A stretch of 58,394 bases of DNA from Sediminimonas sp. (lineage in GTDB: Bacteria > Pseudomonadota > Alphaproteobacteria > Rhodobacterales > Rhodobacteraceae), in NCBI RefSeq assembly GCF_024637375.1, contig NZ_JAGXFK010000001.1, positions 1-58,394 on the forward strand, written 5' to 3'. Position numbers and translations under genes: made by a program. Below, piece by piece: positions 46,515 to 54,730 of the stretch (position 1 is its first letter; the number at the start of each line of letters is the position of its first letter). The notes under the pieces are model-generated. The model had not been told where the DNA came from. It saw nothing but the letters and a program-made list of their open reading frames with translations, and searched no databases.

Positions 46515-47834
46515 ATGGACGACACCTCAAGCATGTTTGATGCGGCCTTCTGGATCAGCGCCGCCGCGATCCTGTTCCTGCTGTTCCTTTCGGGCTTTTT
46601 CTCGGGCTCCGAGACGGCGCTGACGGCGGCCTCGCGCGGCAAGCTGCGCGCGCAGGCCGACAAGGGCTCGGACGGGGCGCGCAAGGCGCTGGTCATCACC
46701 GAGGACAACGAAAGCCTGATCGGCTCGGTGCTGCTGGGCAACAACCTGGTCAACATCCTCGCTGCATCGCTGGCCACGGCGTTGTTCACGCGGCTTTTCG
46801 GCGAGTCGGGCGTCGCGCTGGCGACGCTGGTGATGACCCTGCTTGTGCTGATCTTCGCCGAGGTGCTGCCCAAGACCTACGCGATCACAAATGCCGAATT
46901 GGCCGCGGCGCGGGTGTCGCCGATCATCGCCGTGGTGGTGCGGGTCTTCGCGCCCGTCGTCGGCGCGGTGCGGCTGCTGGTGCGCGGCATACTGCGGGTA
47001 TTCGGCGTGCAGACCGACCCCGACAGCCAGATCCTAGCCGTGCGCGAGGAAATCGCCGGGGCGCTCTACCTCGGCCATTCCGAGGGCGTGGTCGAGAAGG
47101 AAGACCGCGACCGCATCCTCGGCGCGCTCGACCTGGGCGAACGTTCGGTCGAGGAAATCATGCTCCATCGCAGCCAGATCGAGATGCTGGATGCCGAGAG
47201 CGACCCAGAGGAATTGCTCACCCAGTGCCTGCAAAGCAGTCACACCCGGCTGCCCGTCTACCGCGACGAGCCCGACAACATCGTCGGCGTGGTCCATGCC
47301 AAGGATCTGCTGCGCGCCATCCACAAGCTGGCCTACGGGCCGGAGAGTTCGACCAAGGGGTTGGAGACCTTCGACATTACAGACGTGGCCATGGCCCCGT
47401 ATTTCATCCCCGACACCACCACGCTGGACGAACAGATGCGCCAGTTCCTGCGCCGCCGAACGCATTTCGCGCTGGTCGTGGATGAATACGGCAGCCTCGA
47501 AGGGTTGATCACGCTGGAAGATATCCTCGAGGAAATCGTCGGCGAGATCACCGACGAGTTCGACCCGGCAACGGACCATCCGATCCAGAAAAGCAAGGAC
47601 AACCAGTTCCTGGTCGACGGCGACATGACGATCCGCGATCTCAACCGCGCCACCGACTGGTCGCTTCCCGACGAGGAGGCCAACACCGTCGCCGGGCTGG
47701 TCATCCACGAGGCGCAGATGATCCCGACCGCGGGGCAGGTGTTCAGCTTCCACGGCTTCCGTTTCGAGGTGGTGGAGCGCGACGGCAACCGCATCGCCAA
47801 GCTCAAGATCCGGCCACTCCCCGCGCGCACCTGA
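46515..47834 (+). CDS. CNNM/CorC-type transporter-associated (hemolysin family) protein
   Basis: A 439-residue protein with an N-terminal CNNM (DUF21) domain of three to four helices (residues about 10-190: FLSGFFSGSETALTAASRGKL, NNLVNILAASLATALF, LIFAEVLPKTYA), paired CBS domains at about 215-335 (MLHRSQIEMLDAE, THFALVVDEYGSLEGLITLEDILEEIVGEI in parts) and a C-terminal CorC_HlyC domain. Members act in magnesium or cobalt efflux. The ATG at 46515 has AAGGAC upstream and is preferred over one at 46458. Confidence 0.92.
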   Translation: MDDTSSMFDAAFWISAAAILFLLFLSGFFSGSETALTAASRGKLRAQADKGSDGARKALVITEDNESLIGSVLLGNNLVNILAASLATALFTRLFGESGVALATLVMTLLVLIFAEVLPKTYAITNAELAAARVSPIIAVVVRVFAPVVGAVRLLVRGILRVFGVQTDPDSQILAVREEIAGALYLGHSEGVVEKEDRDRILGALDLGERSVEEIMLHRSQIEMLDAESDPEELLTQCLQSSHTRLPVYRDEPDNIVGVVHAKDLLRAIHKLAYGPESSTKGLETFDITDVAMAPYFIPDTTTLDEQMRQFLRRRTHFALVVDEYGSLEGLITLEDILEEIVGEITDEFDPATDHPIQKSKDNQFLVDGDMTIRDLNRATDWSLPDEEANTVAGLVIHEAQMIPTAGQVFSFHGFRFEVVERDGNRIAKLKIRPLPART

Positions 47835-48189
47835 CGGCACCCCGCCCCGGTACCCGGCTCTCGCCCCCGGGGCCCGAGCCTTCCGGGCGATCCGGGGCCT
47901 CTTCGTCGTGCTCAATGAAGCCTGAAATCGTGCGCAACGCGCCTCCGGCCAGCACCAATGCCGGACCGCCGATCATGACGATGAATGCGCCCGAAAACCC
48001 TTGAAATCGGCAGCCACCGATCATGTTCACCTTTTGCGAACACAGACCTGGTGCCAATACGCGCCGATCGGCGCGCCTTCGGCCTGCCGCTTCGCGGCTG
48101 TCCCCGGTGCGACACCTCACGTCGCTTTCTGACGTGCGGCTCGCAGGGCCTGGCAACAGTCTGGCCTCGATGCAGCAAGGAGGATCGGC
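47835..48189. other. 355-bp gap with at most a small minus-strand ORF
   Basis: A minus-strand ORF from ATG 48024 to 47803 would encode 73 residues with one hydrophobic stretch (IVMIGGPALVLAGGALRTIS) and has AAGGTG upstream, but it overlaps the end of the CNNM gene and has no recognised relatives, so I do not call it. The right end carries a strong AAGGAGG ribosome site for the next gene. Confidence 0.4.
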
Positions 48190-50601
48190 ATGAAAACCAC
48201 AGCGCGAGTTGTCGTCATCGGCGGCGGGGTCGTCGGCTGTTCGGTGCTATACCACCTGACCAGGCTGGGCTGGTCGGACGTGATGCTGCTTGAGCGCTCC
48301 GACCTGACGTCGGGCTCCACCTGGCACGCGGCGGGCGGTTTTCACACCCTCAACGGCGACACCAACATGGCCGCGCTGCAAGGCTACACGATCAGGCTCT
48401 ACCGCGAGCTCGAGGAACTCACCGGCCAAAGCTGCGGCCTGCACCATGTCGGCGGCATCACGCTGGCCGACACCCCCGAACGTTTCGACATGCTTCTGGC
48501 CGAGCGCGCCAAGCACCGCTTCATGGGCCTGGATACTGAGATCATCGGCCCCGACGCCATCGCCGAGCTCAGCCCGATCACCAACATGAGCGGCATCATA
48601 GGCGCGCTCTACGACCCGCTCGACGGTCACCTCGACCCGTCGGGCACCACCCACGCCTATGCCCGCGCCGCGCGGCTGGGCGGTGCCACGATCGAGACCC
48701 ATACCAAGGTGGTCGAAACCACGCAGCGCCCCGACGGCACCTGGGACGTGATCACCGAAAAGGGCACGGTGCATGCCGAACACGTCGTCAACGCCGCCGG
48801 GCTGTGGGCGCGCGAGGTCGCGGCGATGGCCGGTGTCTACCTGCCGCTGCACCCGATGGAACATCAGTACATCGTCACCGACGCGGTGCCCGAAATCTAC
48901 GAGCGCGCGACCGAACACCCCCATGTGATGGACCCGGGCGGCGAAGCCTACCTGCGCCAGGAAGGCCGCGGCCTGTGCATCGGCTTCTACGAACAGAACG
49001 CCCGCGCCTGGGCGGTGGACGGCACGCCATGGGATTTCGGCCATGAATTGCTGCCCGACAACCTCGACAAGATCGAGGACAGCATCGCCTTCGCCTACCG
49101 CCGTTTTCCGGTGCTGGAACGCGCCGGGGTGAAATCGGTGATCCACGGCCCCTTCACCTTCGCCCCCGACGGCAACCCGCTGATCGGCCCGGTGCCGGGG
49201 CTGCGCGGCTACTGGGCCGCGGCGGCGGTGATGGCGGGCTTCAGTCAGGCCGGCGGCGTCGGCCTGATGCTGGCGCAATGGATGACGACAGGCGAATGCG
49301 AACGCGACGTCACCGCCATGGACGTGGCCCGCTACGGCGACTGGATCGGCCCCGGTTATACCCGCCCAAAGGTGGTCGAGAACTACCAGCGCCGGTTCTC
49401 GGTCAGCTACCCGAACGAGGAACTGCCCGCCGCGCGCCCGCTGCGACAGACGCCGGTCTACGACATCCTCGACGGCATGGGCGCGGTCTGGGGCCATCAA
49501 TACGGGCTGGAGGTGGCCAACTACTTCGCCCACAAGGGCGAGCCGCGCCATGAGACGCCGTCGTTCCGCCGCTCCAACGCGCACCAGGCCACGGCGCGCG
49601 AGGTGGCAACGGTGCGCGGCGCCGTGGGCATCAACGAGACCCACAATTTCGGCAAGTACCGCGTGCATGGCCCCGGCGCGCGGGCCTGGCTCGACCGCGT
49701 GATGGCGGGCCGCATCCCGGCGCCGGGGCGCATGAGCCTGAGCCCGATGCTGTCGCCGCGGGGGCGGCTGATGGGCGATTTCACCATTTCCTGCCTGGGC
49801 GAGAACAGCTTCCAGTTGACCGCCAGTTACGGCGCACAGGCCCAGCACATGCGCTGGTTCGACCATCACCGCGCCGAGGGCGTACAGGTCGAGAACGTCA
49901 GCGACAGCCTGACCGGGTTCCAGATCGCCGGTCCGAAAGCGCGCGATGTCTTGCACGATTGCACGCTGCGTGACGTCTCCGACATGGCGTTCATGGATGT
50001 GCGCAAGATGACCCTGGGCCTGGTCGAATGCCTGGTGCAGCGGGTCAGCTTCACCGGCGACCTGGGCTACGAGATCTATTGCGACCCGATGGCGCAACGC
50101 GCCCTGTGGGCCACGCTGTGGGCAGCGGGGCAGCCGCACGGCATGCGCCCCTTCGGCATGCGCGCGATGATGTCGCTCAGGCTCGACAAGTTCTTCGGCG
50201 CCTGGCTGCGCGAATACGGCCCCGACTACACGCCCGGCGAGACCGGCATGAGCCGCTTCATCGCCTGGTCCAAACCGACCGACTTCATCGGCCGCGCCGC
50301 CGCCGAGGCCGAACGCGCCGCCGGCCCGGCGCGGCGTCTGGTGCCGTTCGAGGTGGCCGCCAGCGACGCCGACGTGCACGGATTCGAGCCGATCTGGCTT
50401 GACGGCACGGTGCAGGGGTTCTGTACCTCGGGGGGCTATTCGCACCATGCCGGGCTGTCGGTAGCGCTCGGCCTCATCCCCGCGGCCCACGCCGACAACC
50501 CGGACCTGCGCGCCGAGATCGAAATCCTGGGCGAGATGTGCCCGGCGCGGCGGCTGTCGCAACCGCTGTTCGACCCCGACGGCGCGCGCATGCGCGGCTG
50601 A
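48190..50601 (+). CDS. FAD-dependent oxidoreductase with GcvT domain (dimethylglycine/sarcosine dehydrogenase family)
   Basis: An 803-residue enzyme. Residues 1-370 are a DAO-type FAD domain with the Rossmann motif VVVIGGGVVGCSVLYHL and STWHAAGGF, whose His covalently attaches FAD in relatives. A FAO_M linker follows, and about 450-800 is the GcvT-like folate domain (HNFGKYRVHGPGARAWLDRV, FTGDLGYEIY). The family demethylates N-methyl amines (dimethylglycine, sarcosine) with transfer of C1 to tetrahydrofolate. The substrate here is not fixed by sequence. It has a strong AAGGAGG site and is a single-gene unit. Confidence 0.88.
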   Translation: MKTTARVVVIGGGVVGCSVLYHLTRLGWSDVMLLERSDLTSGSTWHAAGGFHTLNGDTNMAALQGYTIRLYRELEELTGQSCGLHHVGGITLADTPERFDMLLAERAKHRFMGLDTEIIGPDAIAELSPITNMSGIIGALYDPLDGHLDPSGTTHAYARAARLGGATIETHTKVVETTQRPDGTWDVITEKGTVHAEHVVNAAGLWAREVAAMAGVYLPLHPMEHQYIVTDAVPEIYERATEHPHVMDPGGEAYLRQEGRGLCIGFYEQNARAWAVDGTPWDFGHELLPDNLDKIEDSIAFAYRRFPVLERAGVKSVIHGPFTFAPDGNPLIGPVPGLRGYWAAAAVMAGFSQAGGVGLMLAQWMTTGECERDVTAMDVARYGDWIGPGYTRPKVVENYQRRFSVSYPNEELPAARPLRQTPVYDILDGMGAVWGHQYGLEVANYFAHKGEPRHETPSFRRSNAHQATAREVATVRGAVGINETHNFGKYRVHGPGARAWLDRVMAGRIPAPGRMSLSPMLSPRGRLMGDFTISCLGENSFQLTASYGAQAQHMRWFDHHRAEGVQVENVSDSLTGFQIAGPKARDVLHDCTLRDVSDMAFMDVRKMTLGLVECLVQRVSFTGDLGYEIYCDPMAQRALWATLWAAGQPHGMRPFGMRAMMSLRLDKFFGAWLREYGPDYTPGETGMSRFIAWSKPTDFIGRAAAEAERAAGPARRLVPFEVAASDADVHGFEPIWLDGTVQGFCTSGGYSHHAGLSVALGLIPAAHADNPDLRAEIEILGEMCPARRLSQPLFDPDGARMRG

Positions 50602-50644
50602 CGCGCGCTGTGCCCCCCGCGCGGCGCGGGCCGAGACCGCAGGT

Positions 50645-50705
50645 GCCTCCGGCGGGAGTATTTGGGGAAAGATGAAGCCCGGCGCCGTGCTTCTTCTGGC
50701 CGCAA
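50645..50705. repeat. Imperfect palindromic intergenic element after the oxidoreductase gene
   Basis: CCTCCGGCGGGAGTATTTGG and GGAAAGATGAAG are followed, after a GC-rich loop, by CTTCTTCTGGCCGCAAGTAT, the imperfect inverse. The element lies between the oxidoreductase and glyS stops (convergent). I recall the first half as a motif found between many genes of Rhodobacteraceae. It may act as a bidirectional terminator. Confidence 0.6.
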
Positions 50706-50808
50706 GTATCCCGGGGTGAATTGGCCGCAAGGCCAAGAGGGGCAGCGCCCCTGCCCCGGCATCATGTGTGGCGCAGCCACGCCGATTCGAGGCACCCCGT
50801 TGCCGGGC

Positions 50809-53067
50809 TCAGCCCTCGATGCGCGTGAGGTCGGCCACGGCCAGGCAGGTGGCGCGGATCTGGCCCAGCAGGTTGAGCCGGTTGCGCCGCACCACGTTGT
50901 TGTCGGCGTTGACCTGCACCGCCTCGAAGAAGGCGTCGATGGGCGCGCGCAGGGCGGCCATGGCGGCCATGGCGGCGGCGAAATCCTCCGAGCCCATCGC
51001 GGGTTGAATGGCCGTGTCGGCCTGTTTCAGCGCCGCGAACAGCGCGCGTTCCTCGTCGGATTCGGCGAATTTCGGGTCGGCGCCGAAGGAGTATTCCACG
51101 CCGTCGTTTTCCTCGGCCTGGGTGAGGATGTTGTTGGCGCGCTTGAAGCCCTGAACGAGGTTCTCGCCATCGTCGGTTTTGAGAAAATCGCTCAGCGCGC
51201 GGGCGCGTTTGACCAGCAGCGTCAGGTCGTCGCTGCCCTCCATGGCAAGGCAGGCGTCTATGACGTCGTGGCGGATGCCCTCGTCACGCAGGTGGACTTT
51301 GAGGCGGTCGTGGAAGAACGCGAGCAGGTCAAATGTCTTGTCCGTTGTTGTCTCAGATAGCTCTTGCCTTTCTTCAGGCGGCAGTTTCGACGGGAGGTTT
51401 CTGTCAAGAATATCTGCTTCTATCTTTTCGCCAACTTCGCCGAAACCAACAGTATCAAGCCGCTCTGCCAAATTTCCAATTCGTTCACGCAAAACTTGGC
51501 CTTTGTATCCAATCAAGTGGCCAACGACCTGCATCCCCAAGATGCGCGCGAATGACCATTCCAAAGGCTCCCCAAACCGCAATCCATTCCCCAACACCAA
51601 CCGGATCACCCCAAGCGCCGCCCGCCTCAGCGCGTAGGGGTCTTTCGAGCCGGTGGGTTTCTCGTCGATGGCCCAGAAGCCGGTCAGCGTGTCGATCTTG
51701 TCGGCGAGCGCCACGGCGACCGAAACCGGTGCCGAGGGCACGGCATCGCCCGGCCCGAGCGGCTTGTAGTGTTCTTCGCACGCTTCGGGCACGCCGTCGT
51801 CATGCCCCGCCGCTTGCGCGTAGTAGCGGCCCATCACGCCCTGCAGTTCGGGGAATTCGCCCACCATTTCCGATTGCAGGTCGGCCTTGGCCACGCGCGC
51901 GGCCTCGGCGGCCAGGTCGGGCTTGGCCCCCACCAGCGGCGCGATTTCTCGCGCCAGTGCCTCGATCCGCGCGACGCGGTCGGCCTGTGACCCCAGCTTG
52001 CGGTGGAAGGTGACGTCGGCCAACCCTTCCGCCATGCCCTCCAGCCCACGTTCGCGCACAATGCGCAAATCGTTTTCCCAGAAAAACTTGGCGTCCGACA
52101 GCCGCGCCGACAGCACCTTCTGGTTGCCCGCCAGGATCGTCGCGCCATCATCGGGCGCCTCGATATTGGCGACGGTGATGAACCGCTCGATCCGGCCCGT
52201 GGCGGGGTTGCGCACCGAGAAGAACTTCTGGTGCTCCTTCATCGAGGTTTGCAGCACCTCCGCCGGCAGGTCGAGGAAATCGCTGCCGATCTCGCCCATC
52301 AGCACCACCGGCCATTCGACCAGCCCGGCCACCTCGGCCAGCAGGCCGGGGTCGTCGACCAGTTCCAGCCCGCTGGCGAAGGCGCGGTTTTCCGCCTCCT
52401 GCCGGATATGGGCGGCGCGTTCATCGGCGTCGAGCATCACCTTCCCGGCACGCAGCCGCGCGGCGTAGTCGCCGAAGCTGCTGACCGTGATCCGCCCCGG
52501 CGACATGAAGCGGTGCCCGCGCGTGGTGTTGGCGGCGGTGATGCCGTCGATTTCCAGCGGCACGGTGCGCGATTCACCCGTGTCGTCGGTGAGGATGCAC
52601 ACGATGCCATGCAGCGGGCGCACCCATTTCAGGCTGCCCGCGCCCCAGCGCATGGATTTCGGCCAGGGGAAATTACGGATCACGGTTTCGAGCACCTCGG
52701 CGACGATGTCCGCGGCCGGGCGGCCGGGGTGCTCGATCACCGCCAGGTAGACGCGCCCCTTCTTGTCGTCGCGTTCCTGCAACTGGTCGCGGGTGACGCC
52801 GGCGCCGCGCAAAAAGCCCTCGATCGCCTTGTCGGGCGCGTCCACGCGCGGGCCGCGGCGTTCCTCGCGGCGGGTGGGGCTCTGGTCGGGCAGGTCGTGC
52901 ACCGACAGCGCCAGCCGCCGCGGGGTGTGGTGCGCCACCGCGCCGGAATAGGTCAGCCCCGCCTCGACAAGGCCGTCGGTCATCCGCTGGCGCAGGTCCT
53001 GCGCGGCGCGTGCCTGCATGCGGGCGGGGATTTCCTCGGAAAACAGTTCGATAAGCAGATCGGCCAT
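50809..53067 (-). CDS. glyS: Glycyl-tRNA synthetase beta subunit
   Basis: A 752-residue subunit of the tetrameric glycyl-tRNA synthetase. It begins MADLLIELFSEEIPARM with the usual HHTPRRLAL, KSMRWGAG, EWPVVLMGEI and MKEHQKFFSV blocks, then the HD-like and DALR anticodon regions. The ATG at 53067 is the family start; longer frames are spurious. It is longer than common forms (about 690). A segment at about 51345-51615 is much richer in A+T than the rest of the gene and reads LRERIGNLAERLDTVGFGEV and on. Its stop is convergent with the oxidoreductase gene. Confidence 0.95.
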   Translation of the reverse strand: MADLLIELFSEEIPARMQARAAQDLRQRMTDGLVEAGLTYSGAVAHHTPRRLALSVHDLPDQSPTRREERRGPRVDAPDKAIEGFLRGAGVTRDQLQERDDKKGRVYLAVIEHPGRPAADIVAEVLETVIRNFPWPKSMRWGAGSLKWVRPLHGIVCILTDDTGESRTVPLEIDGITAANTTRGHRFMSPGRITVSSFGDYAARLRAGKVMLDADERAAHIRQEAENRAFASGLELVDDPGLLAEVAGLVEWPVVLMGEIGSDFLDLPAEVLQTSMKEHQKFFSVRNPATGRIERFITVANIEAPDDGATILAGNQKVLSARLSDAKFFWENDLRIVRERGLEGMAEGLADVTFHRKLGSQADRVARIEALAREIAPLVGAKPDLAAEAARVAKADLQSEMVGEFPELQGVMGRYYAQAAGHDDGVPEACEEHYKPLGPGDAVPSAPVSVAVALADKIDTLTGFWAIDEKPTGSKDPYALRRAALGVIRLVLGNGLRFGEPLEWSFARILGMQVVGHLIGYKGQVLRERIGNLAERLDTVGFGEVGEKIEADILDRNLPSKLPPEERQELSETTTDKTFDLLAFFHDRLKVHLRDEGIRHDVIDACLAMEGSDDLTLLVKRARALSDFLKTDDGENLVQGFKRANNILTQAEENDGVEYSFGADPKFAESDEERALFAALKQADTAIQPAMGSEDFAAAMAAMAALRAPIDAFFEAVQVNADNNVVRRNRLNLLGQIRATCLAVADLTRIEG

Positions 53068-53068
53068 G

Positions 53069-53602
53069 TCAGTACCCTTCGGGCGGAGTGGGGCAATCGG
53101 CGGGGACGGCGTTGCCGTCGAACACCTGCTCACCGCAACGGTTGAGCTGGTGCCAGGCAAAGCCGCGCCCGTCGGGCAGGACCGCAACGACGCGGTCGAC
53201 GCCGTATTCGATGTCCTTTTCGCCGATAAAGGCGCGCGCGGTACCGGCCTCGAGCGCGGCGCCGATCTCGCCGGCGTCGAAACAGCCGAACCAGCCCGGC
53301 GCGTTGAGCGGCACCGCCCGGCCCGGGTAGGGCGCGTATTTCTCGGCCAGTGCATCAAGGCTCAGCCCGGTGGTAAAGCAGGCGCGGTAGCGGATCGGCG
53401 AGCTGTCGGCGTCGATGGCGCGGAAATCGTCGTGCGTGACCGGCTCGGGCGTGCCCGAGGCCCGCGCGACCATTTGCACGTCGCCCGGCCCGGCGGGCGC
53501 GACACGCTCGTAGAACGCGTAGACCTGCAGGTAATATAGCGCCGCGCCCCCCAAGGTGGCAGTGACGAGGATGATGACCGCGAGGATCTTTCCGGTGGTC
53601 AC
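53069..53602 (-). CDS. Small membrane-anchored protein between glyQ and glyS (possibly DUF6446)
   Basis: A 177-residue protein with one N-terminal helix ([25 protein letters not shown], in parts) and a periplasmic domain with paired cysteines ([36 protein letters not shown]). The start is GTG overlapping the glyQ stop as GTGA, and it ends one base before glyS, so it is locked into the glyQS operon. I recall this position being kept in related genomes. Its function is unknown. Confidence 0.82.
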   Translation of the reverse strand: MTTGKILAVIILVTATLGGAALYYLQVYAFYERVAPAGPGDVQMVARASGTPEPVTHDDFRAIDADSSPIRYRACFTTGLSLDALAEKYAPYPGRAVPLNAPGWFGCFDAGEIGAALEAGTARAFIGEKDIEYGVDRVVAVLPDGRGFAWHQLNRCGEQVFDGNAVPADCPTPPEGY

Positions 53603-54528
53603 GCCTGCCACCCCCCGGCGTCGGTCTGCAGATAGGCGTCGGCGCATTGCTTCGCCAGCGTGCGCACACGGCCGATATAGGCCTGCCGTTCGGTGGGCGA
53701 GATCACGCCGCGCGCATCCAGCAGGTTGAAGATGTGGCTGGCCTTGATGCACTGGTCGTAGGCGGGGTGCGCCATGACGATGCGCTTGCCGGTTTTGGGG
53801 TCGTCGTCGGGCTGGGCGAGGATCGCGGCGCATTCGGCCTCGGCCTCTTCGAAGTGGCGCAGCAAGACCTCGGTGTTGGCGACGTCGAAGTTGAAGCGCG
53901 AGTACTCCTCCTCGGTCTGGCGGAACACGTCGCCATAGCTCAGCGGCTGGGGCGCGTCGGGGTCGTTGTAGGGCATGTCCATGACGTGATCGATCCCGAG
54001 CACGTACATCGCCAGCCGTTCCAGCCCGTAGGTCAGCTCGCCCGAGACCGGGTGGCAGTCGTGGCCGCCGACCTGCTGGAAATAGGTGAACTGCGACACC
54101 TCCATGCCGTCGCACCAGACCTCCCAGCCCAGGCCCCAGGCGCCCAGGGTGGGCGATTCCCAGTCGTCCTCGACGAAACGGATATCGTGCAGCCCCGCGT
54201 CGATGCCGATCGCCTTGAGCGAGCCGAGGTAAAGCTCTTGCAGGTCCGGCGGCGAGGGTTTGATCAGCACCTGGTACTGGTAATAATGCTGCAGGCGGTT
54301 GGGGTTCTCGCCGTAACGCCCGTCGGTCGGCCGACGCGAGGGCTGCGCATAGGCCGCCGCCCACGGGTTGGGGCCCAACGAGCGCAGCGTGGTGGCGGGG
54401 TGGAAGGTGCCGGCGCCGACTTCCATGTCGTAGGGCTGCATGACCGCGCAGCCCTGCCCGGCCCAGTAGGCCTGAAGCCTCAGGATCACCTCCTGGAAAC
54501 TGCGCGGTTTTTCGCTCTGGCTGCTCAT
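53599..54528 (-). CDS. glyQ: Glycyl-tRNA synthetase alpha subunit
   Basis: A 309-residue catalytic subunit. It has [39 protein letters not shown] (in parts), [20 protein letters not shown], the motif 2 region [20 protein letters not shown] and motif 3 [14 protein letters not shown]. The ATG at 54528 has AGGGA five bases upstream and is preferred to an in-frame start at 54579. Confidence 0.96.
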   Translation of the reverse strand: MSSQSEKPRSFQEVILRLQAYWAGQGCAVMQPYDMEVGAGTFHPATTLRSLGPNPWAAAYAQPSRRPTDGRYGENPNRLQHYYQYQVLIKPSPPDLQELYLGSLKAIGIDAGLHDIRFVEDDWESPTLGAWGLGWEVWCDGMEVSQFTYFQQVGGHDCHPVSGELTYGLERLAMYVLGIDHVMDMPYNDPDAPQPLSYGDVFRQTEEEYSRFNFDVANTEVLLRHFEEAEAECAAILAQPDDDPKTGKRIVMAHPAYDQCIKASHIFNLLDARGVISPTERQAYIGRVRTLAKQCADAYLQTDAGGWQA

Positions 54529-54730
54529 GGTCCCTGCCCCGTTCCTGCCCGTCCGGCCCATTGCGGCGATGCCCGGCACCGCCCCTTGATGCGCGGCACC
54601 TACCTACGGCGCGGTGCCGCCGGGGTCAATCGCGGGAAAACCGCCATAAACCTGCTGTACGACGCTTTGTATTTCGCTAAAGATCGGCCAGACTGGACCA
54701 CGGAAAGCAGCAACAGGGAAGCGTGCCTAG

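Noticed and set aside
47803..48024. Possible 73-residue minus-strand membrane protein
   Set aside because: It has AAGGTG before the ATG and one hydrophobic stretch, but it overlaps the CNNM gene end, has a low-complexity tail and no relatives I recognise.
48247..50736. 829-codon minus-strand open frame over the FAD/GcvT gene
   Set aside because: It is the antisense shadow of a well-supported enzyme and has no start context or domain.
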